Below are positions 6,908 through 13,947 of a stretch of 14,400 nucleotides of DNA, one piece after another. Numbering within the stretch: position 1 is the stretch's first letter; each line of letters starts with the position of its first letter. Source of the stretch: OLB11 sp044234005 (lineage in GTDB: Bacteria > Bacteroidota > Bacteroidia > Chitinophagales > Chitinophagaceae); assembly GCA_044234005.1 (NCBI GenBank), contig JBIIJE010000064.1, forward strand, positions 1 to 14,400, read 5' to 3'. A model generated the notes under the pieces. The model did no database searches. It was given only the letters and a program-made list of their open reading frames with translations, and was not told the origin of the DNA. A program made the translations under genes and the position numbers.

Positions 6908-7974
6908 TTATATTTTTCAATCAGTAAAGTATCATAATAATCTGCTTTCGCAAATAAATCTCGCAACATTCGCTCACCACTTTCGGCACTCATATCCATA
7001 TCGTAAGTGGAGCTACTTAAAATAATATCTTGTGCCATTACACTAAATAACATGCTTTTCATAATCGCATTTTCGCGTAGCATAAACTCATAAACCACTC
7101 CAATATTTTGTTTTGGCAAATGACACAAATAAGCATCACCCGTTATAAAAAAAGTATTCGGATTGTAATTCAGTTTAATGGTTGCACTTCCTTCTTTCAC
7201 TTCCCAAGTGTTCGCTGCAACGCGAGCCAACTCCTTGTCCTTGCCTAATCGAGCTAGTATGTCTTCAATTGTTTTGGCTACTCCTGTTACCTCTGGGTCT
7301 TCGTCTTTATATTTTATCAACTCAATTTTAGTACCACAACTTGGGCAATATTCACCATCAATATTTTGCTTACTTACAAGTGTTGAGCAAGCATGACACC
7401 GTACCATGCTTTCCCCCTTGTGCGGCATGTATTGTTCTAACGCTTCGCGCAAAATGCTACTTGGTAAGGCAAAACCTAAGTTGTCGCCGCCGCGAATAAT
7501 AAATGTGTTTACACCGATTACTTCTGCATCTAAATTCAACAAAGGTCCGCCGCTATTACCCGGGTTGATTGCCGCATCCACCTGAATATATTTTAATCCA
7601 TTATACACTCTATCCACTCGCGAAATAACGCCTTGTGTAGAACTATAATTTAATCCATACGGATGTCCCATGGCTACTACTTCATCCCCATCTTTCAATA
7701 AAGAATAATCAGCTAATTGAATGGGAGAAAAACTGACCCCTTCAGGTGCAGTTAGAAAAGCCAAATCATATTTACTATCAATAAATAATACTTTCGAAAA
7801 CTGTTTTTCAAAGCCCTTGCCTTTAATAGTTACATCGCCAACATTTTTTACAACATGCTGATTGGTAACAATCAAATCGTAATCATGCAAATAAAAGCCA
7901 GTGCCTGTTGCATGCTGTGTAGCAATTTGAATTAACGATGGTTTGATTACATCTATGATCTGATTGGTAGTCAT
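6880..7974 (-). CDS. Trypsin-like (S1C/DegP-like) serine protease fused to a zinc ribbon and an extra C-terminal domain
   Basis: The 364-residue protein starts with a chymotrypsin-fold protease. The catalytic triad is visible: His40 in TNQHVV, Asp70 in KYDLAFL and Ser141 in NPGNSGGPLL. The oxyanion segment and GFALPSSIL close the fold near residue 175. It has no PDZ domain and no signal peptide, unlike periplasmic DegP/HtrA, so it should be cytoplasmic. Next comes a four-cysteine zinc ribbon, CHAC (193-196) then CPSCG (210-214). Residues 245-364 form a third domain (FFITGDAYLCHLPKQNIGVV, ENAIMKSMLFSVMAQ, RMLRDLFAKADYYDTLLIEKY) that resembles YbjN/CesT-type chaperone folds. That last resemblance is weak. 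The ATG at 7974 lies 13 bp downstream of a secreted T9SS protein gene and the end overlaps the next lipoprotein gene by 28 bp, so it belongs to a tight operon. The natural substrate is unknown. Confidence 0.9.
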   Translation of the reverse strand: MTTNQIIDVIKPSLIQIATQHATGTGFYLHDYDLIVTNQHVVKNVGDVTIKGKGFEKQFSKVLFIDSKYDLAFLTAPEGVSFSPIQLADYSLLKDGDEVVAMGHPYGLNYSSTQGVISRVDRVYNGLKYIQVDAAINPGNSGGPLLNLDAEVIGVNTFIIRGGDNLGFALPSSILREALEQYMPHKGESMVRCHACSTLVSKQNIDGEYCPSCGTKIELIKYKDEDPEVTGVAKTIEDILARLGKDKELARVAANTWEVKEGSATIKLNYNPNTFFITGDAYLCHLPKQNIGVVYEFMLRENAIMKSMLFSVMAQDIILSSSTYDMDMSAESGERMLRDLFAKADYYDTLLIEKYKCLPKLIES

Positions 7975-7987
7975 TGTAATGTATTAA

Positions 7988-9847
7988 TTATTTCGCTATT
8001 ACACGTTGCGATGCGAGTTGTTTGTCTTTAGTAGTCATACGAAAAATGTATATTCCTGTGGGTAATGGCTTGGTTGAAAAACTAAATTTATTTTTACCAA
8101 GCTTAGGTGTTGTTTTCAAAAGTTCTGCTACACGTTGACCTTGCATATTGTACAATTCGAAAGTAATTGGCTCTTCTTTTGTTACATCAAATAAATAATA
8201 AAAATTTTGCTCAATTGGATTGGGAAATACTGCATTTTCTTGCTTAATATCTGCTATTGGTAATGGTGGTGGGGCTAATGAATCTTTATTTTCAATTACG
8301 CTTATCCATGTTTGATAACTTCCAGCACCACAAGTACCGGCGAGGTATGCTTTATCAGGATTATTGTATAGTTTTTGAATATTTGTATAATCGCCCCAGC
8401 GTTCCGTAGAATCAGTATATTGATCTACAGAATTGATTCCTTCTTTGGTGGCCACTATATTAGAAAAAGTACCATAAGCATCTTTATATACAATACTAGT
8501 GCCTGGAAAGCTGTCTGTGATACAATGCGAAAATGTAAACAACACACGATGGTCGGTTTGTGACGAACCCATATAGGTCATGGAGGGGTACCCATACTCT
8601 CTTTCGGGTGTTGAAAATATCTTGGCTTCCACTCTTGGTGTATCAGCACTAATGTTTTTAATGGTTGATAAGCAAACAGCAGCATTCGTATAATCGGTAT
8701 TGATGGTGTTAGATCCAAAATGCAAATAATCATTTTCATAAATAGCGGCTAAAACACGGGCATCGTTAGTCATCAAGTAATTACCTTGTGTTGGTGACAG
8801 TGATGATTTTTTTTGTATCGCGTTGGGCGGAAATCCATATTTAATAGGCATTTTTAATAAACGTTGTTTCAGTTCAGCCTTGCCAGAACTGAGTGAGTTG
8901 GTTATTTCGGTTACAAATAATGAATCGTTCTCATCAGCCACATTTCGAAGTGTAAGGAAATACATATTGTCGCCCATGTTTGTACTTTGATACTTGGCAG
9001 GACAAATATTTCTTAAATTAGTGCCGAACATTTTTATGTCACTCCACAAATCATATTCGAGTGAATCGCCCGCATAGCCTTTTTCTTTATCAATTTGCCA
9101 TATAACACTTTGCTTAAAACCTACCGTCCAGCTAATATTATCTTTTACTTGATTAAAAGTCATGAATAAATCTTTATCTGTAATTGCAATAATTGGGTAA
9201 TCGCTCCATGTAGAGTCGTTAAATGAATTGCCATTGAGTGTATATAAATTCCAAGCACCTTTAGGATCATTTGTTTTTGAAAAAGCGACTAAAATTTTTG
9301 AGGTTGTGCTTAATGCAGTAACAAAGCAAACCATTATAAATCTATCTGCTTTGGGGTCGTACAATACACGCGGGTCTGAGAAACCTGTAAGACCTAGGGG
9401 ACTAAAAAATGCGCTTAAACTCCTATTGTATAAGCTTTTGCCGGTATCGTCATATACTCTAACATTCGAATTTACAACACTCAATACCTGCAAATCATTA
9501 GAAACTGCAATATCGTTATCAGGTACAGAGTTCACGATATTGCCCCGAAAGGTTTTAACGATAGTGGGTTCAGTGGCGAGGCTTCTTACCTCTTTGCTTT
9601 GTGTCGCGCGCACTTCGTTTTTTTTTAGGGCTCGCTTTTTATTGAGTTCTTCTTTTTTATTGCCATATTCTGCCGATGGTATGGGTTGATGATCGATATG
9701 CAATAAATTAGGATCATAATCTTTAATACTCGAATCAGCCAAGGTAACCTCTATGGGTTTTCCGCTTTTACCTCTTTGTTTGTTCGCTTGCGCAAATGCT
9801 TCATTTAAAACACAAATTTGGATAAGGAATATTGCTAAAAATTTCAT
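7988..9847 (-). CDS. T9SS-secreted protein with type A sorting domain, possible beta-propeller
   Basis: This is a 619-residue exported protein. MKFLAIFLIQICVLNEAFAQ is the signal peptide, ending in a typical AFAQ cleavage site. A basic, low-complexity stretch follows (about residues 20-90). The central region has repeating segments of the type seen in sialidase-like or WD-like propellers: NDIAVSNDLQVLSVVNSNVRVYD, SDPRVLYDPKADRFIMVCF and SDYPIIAITDKDLFMTFNQV. No Asp-box consensus or catalytic residue can be pinned down, so a propeller is only a suggestion. The final ~90 residues (FPNPIEQNFYY, ELYNMQGQRV, LPTGIYIFRM, ending QRVIAK) are a T9SS type A sorting domain. It is the first gene of a four-gene minus-strand cluster, with the protease gene 13 bp downstream. 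No standard promoter motif is obvious upstream; the sequence there has two TTTTACAACA copies. Confidence 0.85.
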   Translation of the reverse strand: MKFLAIFLIQICVLNEAFAQANKQRGKSGKPIEVTLADSSIKDYDPNLLHIDHQPIPSAEYGNKKEELNKKRALKKNEVRATQSKEVRSLATEPTIVKTFRGNIVNSVPDNDIAVSNDLQVLSVVNSNVRVYDDTGKSLYNRSLSAFFSPLGLTGFSDPRVLYDPKADRFIMVCFVTALSTTSKILVAFSKTNDPKGAWNLYTLNGNSFNDSTWSDYPIIAITDKDLFMTFNQVKDNISWTVGFKQSVIWQIDKEKGYAGDSLEYDLWSDIKMFGTNLRNICPAKYQSTNMGDNMYFLTLRNVADENDSLFVTEITNSLSSGKAELKQRLLKMPIKYGFPPNAIQKKSSLSPTQGNYLMTNDARVLAAIYENDYLHFGSNTINTDYTNAAVCLSTIKNISADTPRVEAKIFSTPEREYGYPSMTYMGSSQTDHRVLFTFSHCITDSFPGTSIVYKDAYGTFSNIVATKEGINSVDQYTDSTERWGDYTNIQKLYNNPDKAYLAGTCGAGSYQTWISVIENKDSLAPPPLPIADIKQENAVFPNPIEQNFYYLFDVTKEEPITFELYNMQGQRVAELLKTTPKLGKNKFSFSTKPLPTGIYIFRMTTKDKQLASQRVIAK

Positions 9848-10058
9848 TTTTATTATTTGAGGTAATAAAAATACGCTTTGTTGTAAAATTCTGTTGTAAA
9901 AAAGAGATTTTGTTTTAAGCCATTGCTTGCATTTAGACTAACTATAAATTGACTTGCTGTTTGTAATGATAAAAACTTCGAGGATAAAATGAATTGGCAT
10001 CTTGCATTTGCGGGACTCATCTGTAAATTAGCACATATGCGTATCGGCAAATCAATCT

Positions 10059-10181
10059 TTACTCCTTCACCATCTTCTTCACCACCCATCCCATCTTCAC
10101 ATAATTAACTCCTGCCGTTAACTCACTTATATCAACCTTCGTTTCTTTGCCTTTGAGTATTATCTCTTTTACCACTTGCCC
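10059..10181 (-). pseudogene. Fragment of a T9SS type A sorting domain
   Basis: Reading on the minus strand, 40 codons encode GQVVKEIILKGKETKVDISE followed by LTAGVNYVKMGWVVKKMVKE and a TAA stop. This is the end of a T9SS sorting domain: the usual last strands have the form 'G..V....L......IDIS.L..G.Y.V.......K..K'. There is no start, signal peptide or upstream part of the domain. The similarity stops abruptly at 10181, where the palindromic element at 10182 begins. The frame stays open through the palindrome but the residues there are meaningless. The fragment is a relic of a lost secreted-protein gene or a piece carried with the repeat. Confidence 0.7.
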
Positions 10182-10227
10182 TTTAGTCCTCGCGGAGTCC
10201 TGAGGCAGAGACTCCGCGAGGACTAAA
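10182..10227. repeat. Perfect palindromic element: 18-bp arms, 10-bp loop
   Basis: TTTAGTCCTCGCGGAGTC at 10182-10199 is perfectly complementary to 10210-10227, with a 10-base spacer CTGAGGCAGA. The arms are far more GC-rich than their surroundings. The loop and arm share a nearly repeated GAC/GAG-CTC word. It lies between divergent genes, so it does not sit where a terminator for either would be. It resembles the short palindromic interspersed elements (REP-like) found in Bacteroidota genomes; other copies would need to be found in the rest of the genome. Confidence 0.85.
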
Positions 10228-10398
10228 TAAAATACCAATTTTACTTGGCTATTATCACAGAATCTGCGAGACTGAAGACGGATTGGCTTACACACAACTC
10301 CAACGCCCCAAATCCGCGCTAGCTGGGAAAAAATTAGATACTATATTGATGTCATCTGTGTTCATTTACCACTTTAAGGTAGTTTAGCGGATAATCAT

Positions 10399-10460
10399 CT
10401 CATTTGCAAATTTTCAAATCGACTCATTTGCAAATCGGCACATCAACACATCAACACATT
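10399..10460. repeat. Short direct repeats in front of the prenyltransferase gene
   Basis: CTCATTTGCAAAT occurs at 10399-10411 and 10423-10435, 24 bp apart, with a related TTTTCAAAT word between. It runs directly into two copies of CACATCAA and a partial third (10439-10460). Such 'caaat/cacat' word arrays are common in Bacteroidota intergenic DNA and have no known function. They end 28 bp before the TTG start of the next gene. Confidence 0.6.
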
Positions 10461-10488
10461 AGCTTAACTTCGCCAAAAAATTCAGGTC

Positions 10489-11355
10489 TTGGCCATTAAA
10501 GCAATATCAAATTATTTATCGCTCGTAAAATTTAGTCATACTATTTTTGCTATGCCCTTTGCTTTGATTGGTTTTATGCTTGCGGTTTGGTACGAAAACA
10601 AAGGTTTTGAAACTAAGCTTTTTGTATGTGTATTGCTTTGTATGATTTTTGCACGCAGTGCGGCTATGGCATTTAACCGTTTAATCGATGCTAGGTTTGA
10701 TGCATTAAATCCTCGTACAGCAACACGTGAAATTCCAGCAGGTATTATTGGTAAAAATCAAGCAGCATTATTTATAACGCTCAATTGTTTGCTTTTTATT
10801 ACCACCACATGGTTTATTAACAAAACTTGCTTTTACTTATCGCCATTGGCGCTCTTCATTATTTTATTTTATAGTTATACCAAACGCTTCACCGCTTTAT
10901 GCCATTTTGTGTTGGGTGTGGGTTTGGCGTTAGCTCCTATTGGTGCCTATTTGGCTGTAACCAATTATTTTAGTGTCATTCCCATTTTGTTTTCATTTAT
11001 CGTTTTTACATGGGTGGCTGGGTTCGATATTTTGTATGCATTACAAGATGAAGATTTTGACAAAGGCAATCAACTCCATTCAGTGCCTGCCGCGCTGGGG
11101 CGAAAAGGTGGTATTTATTTATCGACGATTGTGCATATTATTACAGCTTCGCTTACACTTTCGGTAGGTTGGGTAGCTAGTTTTCATTATGTGTATTGGA
11201 TTGGGGCAACTGTATTTATTGCTTTGTTGATATATCAACATATTCTTATCAAACCCAACGATATAAGTAAAATAAATATGGCCTTCGCCACCGTGAATGG
11301 TATTGCGGGTATTGTATTTGCTTTGTTTACAGTTTGGGCTATATATTTGACATAG
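10489..11355 (+). CDS. ubiA: UbiA-family polyprenyltransferase (quinone side-chain attachment)
   Basis: This 288-residue integral membrane enzyme of the UbiA superfamily transfers a polyprenyl chain to an aromatic acceptor. Both Asp-rich motifs are present. The first is NRLIDARFD (Asn63, Asp67, Asp71), followed by RTATREIPAG. The second is DILYALQDEDFD (Asp180, Asp187, Asp191). They bind the Mg-diphosphate of the prenyl donor. About eight to nine hydrophobic helices surround them. The family form (often annotated as putative 4-hydroxybenzoate polyprenyltransferase) occurs in menaquinone producers that lack ubiquinone, so a role in the futalosine menaquinone route (MqnP) is possible; the acceptor cannot be read from the sequence. 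The start is TTG at 10489, because homologues begin just before NYLSLVKFSHTIFAMPFAL and the first ATG (10551) falls inside the first helix. mnmG follows after 59 bp. Confidence 0.92.
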   Translation: MAIKAISNYLSLVKFSHTIFAMPFALIGFMLAVWYENKGFETKLFVCVLLCMIFARSAAMAFNRLIDARFDALNPRTATREIPAGIIGKNQAALFITLNCLLFITTTWFINKTCFYLSPLALFIILFYSYTKRFTALCHFVLGVGLALAPIGAYLAVTNYFSVIPILFSFIVFTWVAGFDILYALQDEDFDKGNQLHSVPAALGRKGGIYLSTIVHIITASLTLSVGWVASFHYVYWIGATVFIALLIYQHILIKPNDISKINMAFATVNGIAGIVFALFTVWAIYLT

Positions 11356-11414
11356 TTCTAATTGCTATTAAAACAAAATAATAAACATTATAAATAATAA
11401 TATAAATTTTCTAT

Positions 11415-13295
11415 ATGTTTCCTTTATACGATGTTATTGTAGTTGGTGCTGGACATGCAGGTTGTGAAGCCGCAGCGGCTGCGGCCAATTTGGGTTCAAA
11501 AACCCTACTTATTACCATGAACATGCAAACGATTGCTCAAATGAGCTGCAATCCCGCTATGGGTGGCATTGCCAAAGGTCAAATTGTACGAGAAATTGAT
11601 GCCTTGGGTGGTTATTCGGGTATTGTATCTGATAAGAGTATGATACAATTTAGGATGCTGAATAAATCGAAAGGTCCAGCGATGTGGAGTCCTCGTACAC
11701 AAAATGATAGGCATTTATTTGCGTCCACTTGGCGTGAAATGCTTGAAAATACCCAAAATTTAGATATATGGCAAGATTCGGTAACAGGTTTACAAGTAAA
11801 TAATGGAAAAATTATAGGTGTTGTTACTAATTTAGGTATCGAAATTAAAGGAAAATCGGTAGTTCTCACCAATGGTACTTTTTTGAATGGTGTGATTCAT
11901 ATTGGTGAAAAAAACTTTGGGGGTGGTCGAATGGGAGAAAGTAAGGCCACAGGAATCACTGAAGATTTATTAAAATTAGGGTTCGAGTCAGACCGATTAA
12001 AGACAGGTACGCCACCTCGCTTAGATGGAAGAAGTATCGATTACTCGAAAATGGAAATCCAAGATGGTGACGAGGATATCGTTGGATTTTCATATTTGGG
12101 CGAGCAAGACCCGTTTACGCAAGGCAAACAAGATAAACAAAGATGTTGTTGGGTTACCTACACCGATGAACGTGTTCATGACATGCTGAAAACAGGCTTT
12201 GAAAAATCGCCTATGTTTCAGGGCAGAATTGAGGGTACGGGTCCGAGATATTGCCCGAGCATAGAAGATAAAATCAATCGATTTGCCGAAAGAAATCGTC
12301 ACCAATTGTTTGTGGAGCCCGAAGGCTGGAATACCAATGAAATTTATTTAAATGGTTTTTCGACCTCATTACCGGAAGATGTTCAATTCAAAGCCTTACA
12401 GTTAATTCCTGGTTTAGAACATGTAAAAATGTATAGACCGGGTTATGCCATTGAATACGATTATTTTCCGCCAACACAATTGACCTATACATTAGAGACT
12501 AAGTTAGTGGAAGGTTTGTTTTTTGCGGGTCAAATTAATGGTACAACAGGTTACGAAGAAGCTGCTTGCCAAGGTTTGATGGCAGGCATCAATGCGCACC
12601 AAAAGGTTCATGGTAAAAAAGTATTTACTCTAAGCCGCAGTGAGGCTTATATTGGTGTATTGATTGATGATTTAATAAATAAAGGTACTGATGAGCCTTA
12701 TCGCATGTTTACATCGAGAGCGGAGTACCGAACGCTTTTGCGTCAAGATAATGCTGATTTGCGTTTAACCCCACTTTCCTACGAATTAGGTTTAGCATCA
12801 AAGGAAAGAATGGACGCAATATCGAAAAAGCTTGAAAATGTTACTTCTATTAAAAATCAACTTAAAACGATTTCTCTTGATCCACTGCAAATCAATCCTT
12901 ATTTTCAAAAAATTGGCACTGCGGACTTGGTTGAAAAAAGCAATTCAATTAAAATATTGCTGCGCCCGCAAGTTGAATTGAAAGAGATGATGAATTATTC
13001 CGATGAGCTGCACAATCTTTTACACGGTGTTTCACGTGAAACAATTGAACAAGTAGAAATTCAATTGAAGTATGAAGCTTATATTGAAAAGGAGAAAGAA
13101 ATTGTTGCAAAATCAAGTTTACTTGAAGAGCTGGTTATTCCTGATAATTTTGACTATGAACATGTAAAATCGCTTTCATCGGAAGGTAAGATGAAATTTA
13201 TAAAGATAAGACCTCGCACCCTAGGCCAAGCAGGCCGTATTAGCGGCGTGAACCCTACCGATGTGCAAATACTCATGATACATATGGGCAGGTAA
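11415..13295 (+). CDS. mnmG: tRNA uridine-5-carboxymethylaminomethyl(34) synthesis enzyme MnmG (GidA)
   Basis: MnmG is the FAD-dependent enzyme that, with the GTPase MnmE, installs the (carboxymethyl)aminomethyl group on wobble uridine 34 of several tRNAs. At 626 residues it is full length. The FAD-binding Rossmann motif VVGAGHAGCEAA is at residues 9-20. Family signatures follow: SCNPAMGGIAKG, GTFLNGVIHIG, LKTGTPPRL, GPRYCPSIEDKI near residue 275-287, and INGTTGYEEAACQG near residue 374-388; the last two carry the conserved cysteines. The C-terminal helical domain ends RISGVNPTDVQILMIHMGR. The ATG at 11415 leaves only a few residues before the FAD motif, as expected. It may be co-transcribed with the prenyltransferase gene. 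Unusually, codons for Val539-Ser-Arg-Glu-Thr543 contain a perfect parS site (13028-13043). mnmG is commonly close to the replication origin. Confidence 0.98.
   Translation: MFPLYDVIVVGAGHAGCEAAAAAANLGSKTLLITMNMQTIAQMSCNPAMGGIAKGQIVREIDALGGYSGIVSDKSMIQFRMLNKSKGPAMWSPRTQNDRHLFASTWREMLENTQNLDIWQDSVTGLQVNNGKIIGVVTNLGIEIKGKSVVLTNGTFLNGVIHIGEKNFGGGRMGESKATGITEDLLKLGFESDRLKTGTPPRLDGRSIDYSKMEIQDGDEDIVGFSYLGEQDPFTQGKQDKQRCCWVTYTDERVHDMLKTGFEKSPMFQGRIEGTGPRYCPSIEDKINRFAERNRHQLFVEPEGWNTNEIYLNGFSTSLPEDVQFKALQLIPGLEHVKMYRPGYAIEYDYFPPTQLTYTLETKLVEGLFFAGQINGTTGYEEAACQGLMAGINAHQKVHGKKVFTLSRSEAYIGVLIDDLINKGTDEPYRMFTSRAEYRTLLRQDNADLRLTPLSYELGLASKERMDAISKKLENVTSIKNQLKTISLDPLQINPYFQKIGTADLVEKSNSIKILLRPQVELKEMMNYSDELHNLLHGVSRETIEQVEIQLKYEAYIEKEKEIVAKSSLLEELVIPDNFDYEHVKSLSSEGKMKFIKIRPRTLGQAGRISGVNPTDVQILMIHMGR
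13028..13043. other. parS: parS centromere site A, inside mnmG
   Basis: The 16-bp sequence TGTTTCACGTGAAACA is the exact palindromic consensus bound by chromosomal ParB (Spo0J). It lies in the 3' part of mnmG, where GTT TCA CGT GAA ACA is read in frame as VSRET. The chance of a perfect 16-mer here is tiny, and three related copies follow within 1 kb. ParB nucleates here and spreads, loading the chromosome-organising SMC complex and guiding origin segregation. The parA/parB genes are not in the window. Confidence 0.92.
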
Positions 13296-13394
13296 GGTTT
13301 GCTGTTAAAACAATTATAATTTAATTTCTTGCTCGGTTAATTGGGTTCTATTTAACATAGGGTTGACGCTACTTTTGGGTCAAACTTATAAAAT
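13296..13394. other. Gap between mnmG and the DUF2339 pseudogene
   Basis: These 99 bp are AT-rich and non-coding. No clear terminator hairpin for mnmG and no DnaA box were seen. The sequence ATAAAATTTG just before the TTG at 13395 is near, but not equal to, the TAnnTTTG promoter element. Confidence 0.5.
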
Positions 13395-13742
13395 TTGGAA
13401 GGCATTGCAGGACTTATTATTATTTGTATAATACTCGTTTTAGTTATTCCCTTTATTCTTGCCGTATCTAGTAATGGCAAACTGAATAAGTTGGCGGAAC
13501 ATACACGAAACACTCAACTCGATTTATCTCAGATTAAATAACAACTCAAAAAGTAATACCAATGCAGAGAAGAGTAACATTTAGCATATTGCGCTGAAAA
13601 ATATCATAGACAAAACGAATGATATAGACATTGATATCAATAGAATAATTGATCGTGATATTGCGAAAGAATCGAAACTAGGTAATGAATCGATAAATGC
13701 AGGCACACCATCTATAGAAGAAAATAACCTCATTGAAATTAA

Positions 13743-13758
13743 TGTTTCACGTGAAACA
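13743..13758. other. parS: parS centromere site B
   Basis: This is a perfect TGTTTCACGTGAAACA, and it is the centre of a perfect 20-bp palindrome (13741-13760, AATGTTTCACGTGAAACATT). It sits in the linker part of the DUF2339 pseudogene, read as NVSRETLKE, and lies 715 bp from site A. Confidence 0.92.
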
Positions 13759-13834
13759 TTGAAAGAAGAGGGTGAAGTACAAACGAATTCAGAAAATTCG
13801 AAAGAAGAAATAAATATACGATTAAGAACAAAAA

Positions 13835-13850
13835 TGTTTCCCATGAAACA
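13835..13850. other. Degenerate parS-like site C
   Basis: TGTTTCCCATGAAACA differs from the parS consensus at two of the four central positions (CCAT for ACGT) while both outer arms are intact. It lies 92 bp after site B and 97 bp before site D, near the midpoint between them. Read in the ancestral frame it gives NVSHETISE, parallel to the other sites. The central CG is important for ParB recognition, so binding is probably weak or lost. Confidence 0.6.
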
Positions 13851-13931
13851 ATAAGTGAAGAAAACGAGCTACTTTCAGAATTACGGAAATCATTGAACTC
13901 TGGATCAATCGCAAAAAACGAATTAACGTTA

Positions 13932-13947
13932 TGTTTCACGTGAAACA
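13932..13947. other. parS: parS centromere site D
   Basis: This is a third perfect TGTTTCACGTGAAACA. It is read as YVSRETKEV in the frame that leads into the membrane part of the DUF2339 pseudogene. It lies 189 bp after site B. Confidence 0.92.

Larger units (their letters stand above)
9848..10488. other. Repeat-rich intergenic region with gene fragments
   Basis: These 641 bp between two divergent genes hold no intact gene. From left to right there is a 200-bp AT-rich part with nothing recognisable, a broken T9SS sorting-domain fragment (10059-10181), a perfect palindrome (10182-10227), a GC-richer patch at about 10250-10325 with no readable gene, and short tandem words before the prenyltransferase start (10399-10460). 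Promoters for both flanking genes must lie here but I cannot place them. Confidence 0.6.

Noticed and set aside
9228..9689. Plus-strand open frame of 153 codons
   Set aside because: It is fully antisense to the T9SS-secreted protein gene and has no family features.
9853..10089. Minus-strand open frame of 78 codons
   Set aside because: It starts inside the sorting-domain fragment in another frame and continues through AT-rich non-coding DNA. No recognisable protein.
10182..10227. Palindrome as a rho-independent terminator
   Set aside because: It lies between divergent genes, upstream of both, and is not followed by a proper U-tract on either strand after a gene end.
13296..13394. oriC with DnaA boxes beside mnmG
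   Set aside because: I looked for TTATCCACA-like boxes in and around this gap and saw none. The origin may be near but is not shown to be in the window.
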